Below are positions 10,910-19,419 of a stretch of 63,464 nt of DNA, one piece after another. How positions within the stretch are numbered: the stretch's first letter is position 1; each line of letters begins with the position of its first letter. This stretch comes from Actinoplanes italicus (lineage in GTDB: Bacteria; Actinomycetota; Actinomycetes; Mycobacteriales; Micromonosporaceae), in assembly GCF_003001815.1 (NCBI RefSeq), contig NZ_PVMZ01000041.1, forward strand, positions 1 through 63,464. The letters are read 5' to 3'. The position numbers and the translations under genes were made by a program. The notes below the pieces were generated by a model. The model worked only from the letters and a program-made list of their open reading frames with translations, was not told the origin of the DNA and did not search any database.

Positions 10910-12280
10910 TCAGTTCGGAAACACCGCGGAAACCGGTCCGCCCGAGCCCAGCCGCCACACCGCCGCCGACAGGGCACCGACCGCATCGACCGATATCGCA
11001 CGACTGGCGTTGCCGGTGAATTTCCGGTTCACCTCGCCGGCGCTCAGCGGATGGCCGGGACCGCCGCGCGAGGAGGCCACCCGGTGCTCCAGGACCGTCC
11101 CGGACCTGGTCCGTACGCGCAGCACCCCGGCGAACGCGCGCGGGAACGCCGCGGTGGCGCCCGGGTCGGCGTACATCCGCACCCGCGCGGCCAGCGCCAG
11201 CCGCCGCGGGTCCAGCCGGGCGAAGTCGTCCAGCCCCACCCCCAGGCCGCCACCGCCGGTCAGGGCGACGGCCAGCGTGTACGGGCCGGAGAACTTCGCG
11301 TGATAGCCGGTGCGCGGTGCCGCCTTCTCGGCGGCCGGCTCGGCGATCGTGCGCAGCACCGGCTCGGCCACACCCAGCTCGGCGCTCTCCACGTCGTCCG
11401 GATCCAGGCCGGCCGCGCGCAGGGCGAGGGCACAGTCGATGCCGGCATGGGTGAAATGATTCGAGGGGTACGGCTTGAACACCGTCCGCAGCAGCTCCCA
11501 GCGCTCCCCCAGACCGTCGGTCACGGCGTCCGGGATGAACCGGCCGGTGTGCGCGGTGAAGAACCCGAACCGGCCCTCGAGCACGGTCGGCGGCCCGGTC
11601 AGCCCCGCCTCGGCCAGGGTCGCGGCCACCACGCCGCCGTGCGCCGCCCAGCCGCAGTGCGCCCGCTTCACCGAGCCGCCGGTGCGGTTCGCCTCCAGCA
11701 CGCCGGCGCCCATCGACGCGGCGATCCCGATCGCGTCCGCGATCCCCCGCGCGTCCAGTTCGTAGAGGCGGGCCACCGCCACCGCGGCGCCGATCGTGCC
11801 GCAGATCGAGGTGGCGTGCTGACCACGTTCGAAGTACAGGTTCGCGCCAGTCTCCGGGTCGCAGCCGGCCATGCCGAGCCGGTTGGTCACCTCGATGCCG
11901 GCCGCGATCGCCGCGATCAGGTCACCGGGCGCACCGGCCTCGGCCGCGGCCAGCGCCGCGGGCACCACCGAAGCGCTCGGGTGCAGCACCGACGGCAGGT
12001 GCGTGTCGTCGAAGTCCAGCGAGTGCGCCAGCACCCCGTTGACGAACGCGGCCGACGGCGCCGGCAGCCGGTCGCCGTAGCCGAGCACGGTGGACTCCGG
12101 CACGCCCGCCCAGCGGCGCATCACGGCCAGTGCCGCGGGCGCCGCGTCGGCGTCGGACTCCGCGTACGCGGCCAGACTGTTCCCGAGCACGTCGAGGATC
12201 CGGGTCGGCACGTCGGCGCGCACCTTCTCCGGTGGATCGACCTTGGCCGCGAACTCCCCCAGGGCCCGCGCGAGGGTCAT
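10910..12280 (-). CDS. MmgE/PrpD family protein
   Basis: A 456-aa MmgE/PrpD-fold protein (2-methylcitrate dehydratase, cis-aconitate decarboxylase and relatives). Family hallmarks include LAHSLDFDDTHLPSVLHPSASVVPA (split here as about residues 84-108), GIEVTNRLG, FERGQHATSICGTIGAA and KPYPSNHFTHAGID. No methylcitrate-cycle genes are nearby, so dehydration or decarboxylation of another branched or dicarboxylic acid is more likely. It is the third gene after the CoA-transferase and cyclase; its ATG overlaps the cyclase stop by 4 bases. Family is confident; substrate is not. Confidence 0.85.
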   Translation of the reverse strand: MTLARALGEFAAKVDPPEKVRADVPTRILDVLGNSLAAYAESDADAAPAALAVMRRWAGVPESTVLGYGDRLPAPSAAFVNGVLAHSLDFDDTHLPSVLHPSASVVPAALAAAEAGAPGDLIAAIAAGIEVTNRLGMAGCDPETGANLYFERGQHATSICGTIGAAVAVARLYELDARGIADAIGIAASMGAGVLEANRTGGSVKRAHCGWAAHGGVVAATLAEAGLTGPPTVLEGRFGFFTAHTGRFIPDAVTDGLGERWELLRTVFKPYPSNHFTHAGIDCALALRAAGLDPDDVESAELGVAEPVLRTIAEPAAEKAAPRTGYHAKFSGPYTLAVALTGGGGLGVGLDDFARLDPRRLALAARVRMYADPGATAAFPRAFAGVLRVRTRSGTVLEHRVASSRGGPGHPLSAGEVNRKFTGNASRAISVDAVGALSAAVWRLGSGGPVSAVFPN

Positions 12281-13044
12281 GTGACTACCGCCAGCGGCCG
12301 CACCGGGGAACCGGTCGCGCCGACGAGTCTCAGCGGCGCGAGGATGAATTGGAACTCGGTCACCCCGGCGTCGGCCAGCCCGGACAGCAGCATCGTCTCG
12401 ACGATGTTGATACCGGCCTCGACCAGCAGGATCCGGTGCACCGGCAGGCTCGCGTGACCGGCTCCGGGCGCGATCCGCTCGTACGCGATCGTCTCCGCCC
12501 CGGTCACCGCGACCCTCCGCTCGGCCAGCCAGCGCGCTGCCTCCTCGCCCGGGCCGGGCACGCCTTCGGACGTACCCAGGAAGGCTTGTCCGTCGCCGAA
12601 CCGCCGTGACCAGCCGGTCCCGATGAGAACCGCATCGCGCGCGTTGATCTCGAGGTCGCCGGAGGCGGCCGTCAGGTCCGCGGCCGTCACCTCGTAGCCC
12701 GGCGGCAGCACCTCCACCCCGTGCACTCTCGCGACATCGAGAAAGATCCCCCGGCCGACGTACGGGGGAAACTCGTCGATGCCGAGCCGGGCGAACCCGG
12801 TGTCGGACTGCACGTCGGCGGCGACCACCCCGCCGTGCAGAAGGCCGTCCTGCGACACGTGTGCCAGCGCGTCGACGTGCGTGCCGACGTGCGTACCCAT
12901 CACCAGGATGTCGTTGGCGGCCGAGCCACCGCCGGCGCGCACCATGTCGCCGTGCCGCCGGACCAGCGCGTGTGCGTAGGCCGGATGGTTCGGCGACTGT
13001 GGCATGCCGCGGCGCATGGGCTGCGCCAGATCGAAAACCTTCAC
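12277..13044 (-). CDS. Cyclase family metal-dependent hydrolase
   Basis: This 255-aa protein has the cyclase/kynurenine-formamidase metal motif HVGTHVDALAH (about 51-61) and a DLAQPMRRGMP start. Relatives hydrolyse arylformamides, cyclic amides, isatin or lactones. Here it sits between a class III CoA-transferase (its GTG follows that gene's TGA directly) and a PrpD-like gene, so it may open a ring or amide in the same pathway as the divergent amidohydrolase. The substrate is not known. Confidence 0.85.
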   Translation of the reverse strand: MKVFDLAQPMRRGMPQSPNHPAYAHALVRRHGDMVRAGGGSAANDILVMGTHVGTHVDALAHVSQDGLLHGGVVAADVQSDTGFARLGIDEFPPYVGRGIFLDVARVHGVEVLPPGYEVTAADLTAASGDLEINARDAVLIGTGWSRRFGDGQAFLGTSEGVPGPGEEAARWLAERRVAVTGAETIAYERIAPGAGHASLPVHRILLVEAGINIVETMLLSGLADAGVTEFQFILAPLRLVGATGSPVRPLAVVT

Positions 13045-14235
13045 TCAGATAACCCCTTCGGCCCGGAGCCTCGCCCGTTCTTCCTCGTCGTAGCCGAGGT
13101 CCGCGAGCACATCGTCGGTGTCCGCACCGTGCGGCCGGCCGGTCCAGCGGATCGATCCGGGCGTCTGCGACAGGCGGTACAGCGGGCCGGGCATGCGCAC
13201 CGGCCCGAGCGTCGGATCGTGCGCGGTCGTGATCGAGTCACGCGCGATGAACTGCGGGTCGGCGAAGACGTCCGCGATGTCGTAGACCGGGCCGATCGCC
13301 GCCTGCGCCTTCTCGAACTCGTCGGTGACCGTCTTCGCGTCCCGCGCGGCGATCCAGCCGCCGACCGCCTCGTCCAGGACGTCGGCGTGCGCGGCCCGGC
13401 CCACCCCCGTCGCGAACCACGGTTCGTCGATCAGCTCCGGGCGTCCGACCAGTCGCATCACCCTCTCGGCGATGGCCTGGGCGCTCGTGGAGATCGCCAG
13501 CCAGCGGCCGTCGGCGGTGCGGTAGGTGTTGCGCGGCGCGTTGTTGACGGAACGGTTACCGGTCCGGCGTTGCACCTGGCCCAGCTGGTCGTAGACCATC
13601 GCCTGCATGCCGAGGACGGTGAGCATCGGCTCGACGATGGCCAGGTCGACGACCTGCCCCGGCCCGTCGTGCACGTCCCGGTGGTACAGAGCGGTCATGA
13701 TCGCCTGGGCCGTGGTCAGCGCTGCGATGCCGTCAGCCAGCCCGAACGGCGGCAGGGTCGGCGGTCTGTCCGGGTCGCCCGTGATGGCCGCGAAACCGCT
13801 CATCGCCTCAGCGAGGGTCCCGAATCCGGGGCGGTGCGAGTACGGCCCGAACTGCCCGTATGTAGTGACTCTTGCGATGATCAACTTCGGGTTGATCTCA
13901 AGCAATTCCGCCGGCGCCAATCCCCAGCGCTCCAGGGTTCCCGGCCTGAAGTTCTCGATGAGCACGTCAGTCCGTTTCAGTGCCCTTCTCAGGACCTCTG
14001 CGCCTTTTTCAGTGCTCAGGCCGAGTGTGATGGTGCGCTTGTTGCGGGCCAGCATGGTCCACCAGAGCGGAACACCGTCCTTCGACGGGCCGTGGCCGCG
14101 AGCCGGATCCCCCTTGACCGGGTGCTCGATCTTGGTCACGTCGGCGCCGTAGTCACCGAGGATCGTCGCGGCCAGGGGTCCGGCGAACAGGGTCGACGCG
14201 TCGATGACGCGGACTCCCTCGAGAGGGCTGTGCAT
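13045..14235 (-). CDS. Class III (CaiB/BaiF) CoA-transferase
   Basis: A 396-aa CoA-transferase of family III: GVRVIDASTLFAGPLAATILGDYGADVTKIE near the N-terminus (residues 7-37), NFRPGTLERWGL, YGQFGPYSHRPGFGTLAEAMSG and GQVVDLAIVEPML. An Asp in the last motif is the expected catalytic residue. It should move CoA from a donor such as succinyl-CoA to a carboxylic acid. First gene of a three-gene minus operon, divergent from the amidohydrolase across operator site B. It resembles the second CoA-transferase at 24.8 kb throughout. Confidence 0.9.
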   Translation of the reverse strand: MHSPLEGVRVIDASTLFAGPLAATILGDYGADVTKIEHPVKGDPARGHGPSKDGVPLWWTMLARNKRTITLGLSTEKGAEVLRRALKRTDVLIENFRPGTLERWGLAPAELLEINPKLIIARVTTYGQFGPYSHRPGFGTLAEAMSGFAAITGDPDRPPTLPPFGLADGIAALTTAQAIMTALYHRDVHDGPGQVVDLAIVEPMLTVLGMQAMVYDQLGQVQRRTGNRSVNNAPRNTYRTADGRWLAISTSAQAIAERVMRLVGRPELIDEPWFATGVGRAAHADVLDEAVGGWIAARDAKTVTDEFEKAQAAIGPVYDIADVFADPQFIARDSITTAHDPTLGPVRMPGPLYRLSQTPGSIRWTGRPHGADTDDVLADLGYDEEERARLRAEGVI

Positions 14236-14254
14236 GACACACCCTAACCGCTCT

Positions 14255-14279
14255 GTTCCGTTAAGGGAAACCTCGTTAC
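14255..14279 (+). promoter_or_regulatory. Three-box operator, site B
   Basis: GTTCC-N7-GAAAC-N3-GTTAC in the 80-base divergent gap, so it can control both the CoA-transferase operon (ATG 14235) and the amidohydrolase (ATG 14316). Each outer box differs from GTTTC by one base. Confidence 0.65.
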
Positions 14280-14315
14280 TGTGTGCGAAACAGTTCTGCG
14301 CACGGAGGTCGCCTG

Positions 14316-15749
14316 ATGAGCCGTTACGATCTGCTGGTCCGCGGAGGCACCCTGGTCGTGCCCTACCTGGGAACGATCCGGGCCGATCTGGCCACCAAGG
14401 ACGGCAAGGTCGCCGCGATCGCTGTTTCCCTCCCCCCTGACGAGGCGGACACCGTCCTCGACGCCACCGGCAAACTCGTCTTCCCGGGCGCCGTCGACGC
14501 ACACTTCCACCTGGGCATCTATCGCCCACTCCCGGTCGACGCGGCGGAGGAGACCCGATCGTCACTGGTCGGCGGGGCGACCACGGTGCTGTCCTACTTC
14601 CGCACCGGCCAGCACTACCTCAACAAGACCGGGCCGTACGCCGGCATCTTCCCGGAGGTGCTGTCCTCCGTCGCCGGCCACGCGTGGACCGACTACGGCT
14701 TCCACCTCGCGCCGATGGACACGGCCCAGGTCGGCGAGGTCTCGTCGCTGGTCGAGGAGAGCGGCGTCAGCTCGTTCAAGTACTACATGTTCTACAAGGG
14801 CTTCAACCTCTCGGCGGACTCCCGGGACGCGAAGGCCTTCACCATGAGCGACGAGTACGACCTGGGCCACCTCTACCAGCTCATGGAGGCCGTCGCCGCC
14901 GCCAACGGCGCCTCGGACCGTCGCGTCTCCCTGTCGCTGCACTGCGAGCAGGCCGAGCTGATGCGCCTGTTCATCGACCGCGTACGCAACAGCGGCGACC
15001 CGCAGACCCTGAAGGCGTACTCCGACGCCCGCCCGCCACTGACCGAACGCGTCGCCATCGGCGAGGCCACCACCCTGGCCCGCGCCACCGACTGCGCCAT
15101 CAACCTGCTGCACCTGTCATCGGGCGAGGCGCTGGCCGCCGCCCGCGAGGCCCGGATCGCCATGCCCGAGGTCGACATGCGATTCGAGGTGACCCTGCAC
15201 CACCTGTGCCTCACCCACTCCGAACTCGACGCCCGGGGCGGACTCGGCGGCAAGGTGAACCCGCCCATCCGTACCGCCGCCGACACCGAGGCCCTGTGGG
15301 CCGGCGTCGTCGACGGCACCGTCGGCTGGGTGGCGTCCGACCACGCCTGCTGCCTGGAGCAGGAGAAGGGCGACCAACTGTGGCCGGCCCTGCCCGGTTT
15401 CGGCGGGACGGCGCTGCTCTATCCGATCCTGATCAGCGAGGGCATGCACAGGCGGGGCCTCTCCCCCGCCCGCGTGGCCGAGCTGGTGTCGGCCAACCCG
15501 GCCCGCGCCTACGGCCTGGACGGCCGCAAGGGCAACCTGCTGATCGGATACGACGCCGACCTGGCGATCATCGACCCCGACCTGGAACAGGAGGTCACCA
15601 CCGACCTCCTGCTGTCCGGCCAGGACCACTGCCCCTTCGAGGGCCGCAAGGTCCGGGGCTGGCCGGTCGCCACCGTACTCCGGGGTGAGATCGCCTACCT
15701 GAACGGCGAGGTGCTCGGCTCACCGCGAGGCGCCTTCGTGGCCCGCTGA
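14316..15749 (+). CDS. Dihydropyrimidinase/hydantoinase-like amidohydrolase
   Basis: A 477-aa cyclic-amidohydrolase with a complete two-metal site: HFH (H63, H65), the lysine expected to be carbamylated (K155 in SSFKYYMFYKG), H209 (LSLHC), H266 (LLHLSSG) and D342 (ASDHACC). The family opens hydantoins, dihydropyrimidines, cyclic imides and allantoin. GGAGGT precedes the ATG. It is transcribed away from the CoA-transferase operon and ends at a strong hairpin. With the cysteine hydrolase at 26 kb it could form an imidase/half-amidase pair; that is inference. No pyrimidine-catabolic neighbours are present. Confidence 0.85.
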   Translation: MSRYDLLVRGGTLVVPYLGTIRADLATKDGKVAAIAVSLPPDEADTVLDATGKLVFPGAVDAHFHLGIYRPLPVDAAEETRSSLVGGATTVLSYFRTGQHYLNKTGPYAGIFPEVLSSVAGHAWTDYGFHLAPMDTAQVGEVSSLVEESGVSSFKYYMFYKGFNLSADSRDAKAFTMSDEYDLGHLYQLMEAVAAANGASDRRVSLSLHCEQAELMRLFIDRVRNSGDPQTLKAYSDARPPLTERVAIGEATTLARATDCAINLLHLSSGEALAAAREARIAMPEVDMRFEVTLHHLCLTHSELDARGGLGGKVNPPIRTAADTEALWAGVVDGTVGWVASDHACCLEQEKGDQLWPALPGFGGTALLYPILISEGMHRRGLSPARVAELVSANPARAYGLDGRKGNLLIGYDADLAIIDPDLEQEVTTDLLLSGQDHCPFEGRKVRGWPVATVLRGEIAYLNGEVLGSPRGAFVAR

Positions 15750-15754
15750 GCGGG

Positions 15755-15784
15755 TCGGGCCGGCCACTCGCGTGGCCGGCCCGA
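15755..15784. terminator. Strong bidirectional hairpin
   Basis: A perfect 13-base stem (TCGGGCCGGCCAC / GTGGCCGGCCCGA) with a 4-base TCGC loop between convergent stops at 15749 (+) and 15790 (-). AAAA follows on the plus strand. Confidence 0.85.
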
Positions 15785-15789
15785 AAACG

Positions 15790-16854
15790 TCAGACGTCGG
15801 GCTTCAGTCCCACCGAGATCTGGGCGGGTGTGGCGTAGGCCAGTTCCGGCACCGCCACCGAGAAAGGCCCCGAGGCGTTCTCGCCGACCGCCTTCATCCG
15901 ATGCTTCTCAGCCACTCGCGAAAGCTCCCGCAACGCGTCGGAGGCTTTCTCCTCCATGAGGCTGATGTCGGTGCTGAGCCGGCTCATCGCGTTGGCGATG
16001 TTCGAGGCGACCTCGGTCGCAGTCGGTGCCGCGAGCGGTACCGTCTGCTCCTCCTTGGCCTGAGGGACCAGTCCGCCACTCACCGTTCCCGAGACCTCCA
16101 TGAACAGCGCCGCCCCCAGTACCCCCCAGCCCGGCGCGAGAGCTCCCGCAACAGTGCCGACGACGACGAGCGCGATGGAGGCCCACTTGCAGGCGTCCTC
16201 GGCCGAACAGGCTCCGTTGCTCAGCGCCTGTGTCGCCTTGATCCCGTTCGCCAGGAGGTCGAGCACCGACTGCCGCTGCCGGATGTAGATGACTTTCGTC
16301 AGTTTCATCTGTTCACCGGTGATGCGGGCCAGCTCCCCGTGATTCGGGATGGTGCCCTGCAACGGGGTCACGAAGCTGTCGACGAAGCTGTCCTTGAACT
16401 TACCGGCCCATTCATCCAGGTCGGTACGGACATCGTTGATCCGGCCGAGTTGATCACCCGCTCCGATCCAGGCACCGTTCGCGTCCGTTCGGCCTGTGAA
16501 CAGCGCCTCGACGTACCTCAGGGAGTCGATGAGGGGATTGAATTGATCCGGATCGGGAACGAGGTATCGCTCGAAGGAGGGAATGATCCATTCGAAGTCC
16601 TCGGTTCGCACACGTTCCCGATACTGCTCGACCTCCTCGTGCGGAATGGCGTAGATCGGTGCCTCACCGGGATGCGCGTTCGCCCACTTGTCCTCCACCG
16701 ACCTGCTCCACGATGACGCGTCCTGGAGTGTCTGCCGGATCAGCTCCTCCTTGAGCTTTCGGGCGTCACGCCGGACAGCGTCCTCGAAGGCGGCGCCCGC
16801 CAAGTGCGGCGGCGTGGTCACGTCGAACTGCCGCACGGTCCCCACATCAGCCAT
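15790..16854 (-). CDS. Large WXG-like protein, possible type VII substrate
   Basis: A 354-aa mostly helical protein. An N-terminal helical part includes paired tryptophans (SSWSRSVEDKWANAH) and DDLDEWAGKFKDSF-like heptads. A central hydrophobic glycine-rich stretch (SIALVVVGTVAGALAPGWGVLGAALFMEV, about 230-258) could insert in a membrane. A helical C-terminal part follows. It has no classical signal peptide. GGGAGGAGAG precedes the chosen ATG; a GTG one codon earlier is possible. The EspC-like gene just upstream suggests a type VII secretion partner pair. Function unknown; pore or toxin delivery is only speculation. Confidence 0.5.
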   Translation of the reverse strand: MADVGTVRQFDVTTPPHLAGAAFEDAVRRDARKLKEELIRQTLQDASSWSRSVEDKWANAHPGEAPIYAIPHEEVEQYRERVRTEDFEWIIPSFERYLVPDPDQFNPLIDSLRYVEALFTGRTDANGAWIGAGDQLGRINDVRTDLDEWAGKFKDSFVDSFVTPLQGTIPNHGELARITGEQMKLTKVIYIRQRQSVLDLLANGIKATQALSNGACSAEDACKWASIALVVVGTVAGALAPGWGVLGAALFMEVSGTVSGGLVPQAKEEQTVPLAAPTATEVASNIANAMSRLSTDISLMEEKASDALRELSRVAEKHRMKAVGENASGPFSVAVPELAYATPAQISVGLKPDV

Positions 16855-16875
16855 CACACTCTCCTCCCGGCCAGG

Positions 16876-17292
16876 TCACGGCGTCGGCCGTGAAGGCGGC
16901 GGGTACGACTCCCGGGCAGGCGGCAGGGAGTTCGGGTCCGTGCCCAGGTTCTCCCGGTGATAGGCCTCCAGGATGCTCTCGGCGTTCTCGCCGTCGGTAC
17001 GGTCGAACACCTCGGTGGCCACCCGGACTCCACCGGCCGCCTCATTGACGACGTCGCCCATGTGGGTCAGGAGGGCCTGCATCGTCGAACGGAGGTCCTC
17101 CCACGCCCCGCCGACCGAGCTCACCAGGAAGCCGGTTCCGGGGCCGATGTCGTCGACGGGAAACGCGGATCGGTTCCCCGTCGCACCACCCAGCACCCGA
17201 CCGGCGTCGTAGAAGACGTCGGCGATACGCGGAAGGTGAACCTCCGAGACCCGCCACAGCCGATGCAGGTCTCCACCGGTGACATCCGCCAT
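16876..17292 (-). CDS. EspC-like / WXG100-type small protein
   Basis: A 138-aa protein that is helical for its first ~100 residues (DLHRLWRVSEVHLPRIADVFYDAG; AWEDLRSTMQALLTHMGDVV), followed by a Pro-rich tail. Length, lack of a signal peptide and the layout fit type VII secretion targets of the EspC/WXG100 superfamily. GGGGAGGAAGAG precedes the ATG. It lies 21 bases upstream of the larger helical protein, likely co-transcribed. No secretion ATPase is in the window. Confidence 0.6.
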   Translation of the reverse strand: MADVTGGDLHRLWRVSEVHLPRIADVFYDAGRVLGGATGNRSAFPVDDIGPGTGFLVSSVGGAWEDLRSTMQALLTHMGDVVNEAAGGVRVATEVFDRTDGENAESILEAYHRENLGTDPNSLPPARESYPPPSRPTP

Positions 17293-17315
17293 CTCTTCCT
17301 CCCCGTTGAACGCGT

Positions 17316-18467
17316 TCAGATTTCGCGCGGCCGGCGGCGCCGCAACACCACGAACACCACACCGGCGATCACGACCACACCCGCGGCGGCCAGCAGCCAG
17401 ATCCAGACGGGCGCGCCTCCGTCGTCCACGGACGGTGCGTCCCGGGGCACCTCCGCGGCGAAGATCCGGCTCCCGGTCACGTCGATCAGATAGATCGCCC
17501 CGTTGGCGCCCGGACCGGCGACGACATCCACCGGATCCAGCAATCCGAACGGATCAACGGGAAGGCCCATCACGGTGGAGATCGCGCCGTTGGCACTCAG
17601 CCAGCGCACTTCCCTCCGTGCGTTGTCCACGACGTAGACACCTGATCCGCTGACGCCGACCGAATACACGTCGTCCAACGCCCGGTCAGCAGGCGGCCAC
17701 GCCTTGCCCTCACCCACCGTCCACCGGTCCTCCTCCGGCAAGGTGACGGGCGCGACTGCGTCGTCGCGCACCCGGAACAGGTAGTGGCCGGCGATCCAGA
17801 GATCTCCGTGCGAATCGACCGCCAGGCTGTTCGGCGACGGAACAGGTGTGTACGACTGCGGAGCGGCCCCGTCACCCGCGACGACACTCTCCGCTCCGCC
17901 AGAGGCGTAGGCCAGTACACGGCCGTTGTCACGGTCGGACACGAATACCGTGCCGTCCGCCGACACCGCCAGTCCGCGCAGTTCCCGTGGGTCGCGGCTG
18001 TCAGTGACCTCCGCGCGGACGGTGATCGTGCCGTCAGGCGCGAGAGCATAGATCCGGCTGACGCCCGCGTCGGCGATGTAGACGGCCCCGTCGGTACCGA
18101 TCGCGACCTCCGTCGGCGCGCGCAAGGAAACGGTCGTTCCCTTCGCCCCTCCCGGCAGCCCACCGGTCTCGCCGTCGTCACTGCCGTCACCGGCGATCGT
18201 GCTGATGGTGCCGTTCACCGCGACGGCCCGGATCCGGTGATTGCCGGTGTCCGCGATGTACATCACGCCGTCCGGTGCCACCGCGGCACCGTGCGGCGCC
18301 GATAACTTGGCCGACGAGGCGGGACCGCCGTCCCCGCCGAACCCCAGGCCGTTTCCACCGGCGATCAGGGTCAGCGAGCCGGCACCGTCGTCGGCCGCTG
18401 CCGGGCCCGGTGCCGAGAAGACATACAGCATCGCCATCACAGCCGCGAGAATCCGGCGCCCCGTCAC
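17316..18467 (-). CDS. NHL-repeat beta-propeller membrane protein
   Basis: About 383 aa from a GTG: a signal sequence (ILAAVMAMLYVFSAPGPAAA), four or more NHL/SMP-30-like blades (SAPHGAAVAPDGVMYIADTGNHRIR; TEVAIGTDGAVYIADAGVSRIY; RGLAVSADGTVFVSDRDNGRV), then a C-terminal transmembrane helix (about 350-372) and RRRRPREI tail. The propeller would face outside. An earlier in-frame start (to 18551) would put a hydrophilic extension before the signal peptide, so I prefer the GTG at 18467, although it has no clear ribosome site. NHL propellers often bind proteins or glycans. It sits 23 bases upstream of the EspC-like gene. Confidence 0.7.
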   Translation of the reverse strand: MTGRRILAAVMAMLYVFSAPGPAAADDGAGSLTLIAGGNGLGFGGDGGPASSAKLSAPHGAAVAPDGVMYIADTGNHRIRAVAVNGTISTIAGDGSDDGETGGLPGGAKGTTVSLRAPTEVAIGTDGAVYIADAGVSRIYALAPDGTITVRAEVTDSRDPRELRGLAVSADGTVFVSDRDNGRVLAYASGGAESVVAGDGAAPQSYTPVPSPNSLAVDSHGDLWIAGHYLFRVRDDAVAPVTLPEEDRWTVGEGKAWPPADRALDDVYSVGVSGSGVYVVDNARREVRWLSANGAISTVMGLPVDPFGLLDPVDVVAGPGANGAIYLIDVTGSRIFAAEVPRDAPSVDDGGAPVWIWLLAAAGVVVIAGVVFVVLRRRRPREI

Positions 18468-18549
18468 GAATTTTGTGTACCACACACCAGCGCATACGTT
18501 GGTTGTCGTCGATCGGTTCGGGGGGCGGCCTCGAAAGCGGGAGGGTGAC

Positions 18550-19113
18550 ATGAATGCCGATGGCGCGGACTTCGGTGAGCAGCTTCGTGCGATGTCGGCC
18601 AGGGGAACATCGCCCGATGGTCAAATTCGGGCATTGATCTCCGGTGACCTCAGTCTGCGGATCACCTTTTCCCGCGGCACCTTCGAGTGGTACGACGAAC
18701 GGGGCTTGAGCAGGCAACTCGCCGGTCTCGGGACCAACACCTGGGTGGCCTGGGAACGGGAGCGCAGGGACATCTACCGCCGATCACAATCGCTCACGAC
18801 TGAGGAGGCCGCGCAGGAGCGCCGCACCGCCGGTGATTCCCGGCAGGAGAGATTTGCGAGCGGTCTGCGGGAATTGGAGTGCGAAGCCGGTTCACCATCT
18901 GCAGTTCTACACATTCGGACGACCGGCATGATCAATTGGCAGGTGGAGATCGAACCCGGTGCTCTGCGGCAATTTCGTGAACAGGATTTCATCGGCGAGA
19001 TGACCGGTGCGTTCGCGAACCTGATGCGGGACCGGGAGCGCAAGCTCATCCTCCTCAAGGCCGAACACTTCGACCTCGGCATCCCCCGCTCGTGGCGCGA
19101 CCGCGTCCGATGA
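18550..19113 (+). CDS. Unknown 187-aa protein beside the type VII-like genes
   Basis: I do not recognise this family with confidence. It is soluble, with a N-terminal region (GEQLRAMSARGTSPDGQIRALISGDL), a polar helical middle (TTEEAAQERRTAGDSRQERFASGLRELE) and a C-terminal part (INWQVEIEPGALRQFREQDFIGEM) loosely like YbaB/EbfC-type nucleoid proteins often found near type VII genes. A good ribosome site (GGGAGGGTGAC) precedes the ATG. It is divergent from the NHL-repeat gene with an 82-base gap. Confidence 0.55.
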   Translation: MNADGADFGEQLRAMSARGTSPDGQIRALISGDLSLRITFSRGTFEWYDERGLSRQLAGLGTNTWVAWERERRDIYRRSQSLTTEEAAQERRTAGDSRQERFASGLRELECEAGSPSAVLHIRTTGMINWQVEIEPGALRQFREQDFIGEMTGAFANLMRDRERKLILLKAEHFDLGIPRSWRDRVR

Positions 19114-19419
19114 TCGGGAGCCACTCGTTGTCCCTGCGGCGCATGTCGGGAAGCCGATGTCAGTCGATCGAGCGCTACGGATCGCCGGCGCCAGACGTCA
19201 CGCTAGTCCGGTGGCAACGCGTCAGGGCATCGACACGCTCTGCACCGAGGCTCAGGCCAGGATCGCCCAGCTGCGTCTGGACGAGATCTTCGGCGATGAG
19301 ATCTCCGGTTCCGGGTCGGTAACCGGAAACGCTTGTGGGGCTTCATCGCCGCCGGAGTCTTCTACCTCCTGTGGTGGGATGCCTCACACCTCGTCTGCCC
19401 GGTGGAGCACGAATTTCGC
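19114..19419 (+). other. 306-base gap with possible frameshifted gene remnant
   Basis: One frame from about 19157 reads IDTLCTEAQARIAQLRLDE, which looks like a real amphipathic helix. From about 19321 the next frame reads RKRLWGFIAAGVFYLLWW, which looks like a basic-flanked transmembrane segment. The two are separated by a frame change, and an in-frame stop at 19297-19299 blocks a single second-frame gene. It may be the decayed end of a small membrane protein, or chance. Confidence 0.25.

Noticed and set aside
8275..11019. A 914-codon open frame on the plus strand
   Set aside because: It runs opposite the DUF916 and WxL-like genes, has no domain and is compositionally biased.
12721..14247. 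A 508-codon plus open frame
   Set aside because: It is antisense to the cyclase and CoA-transferase genes, both with intact motifs.
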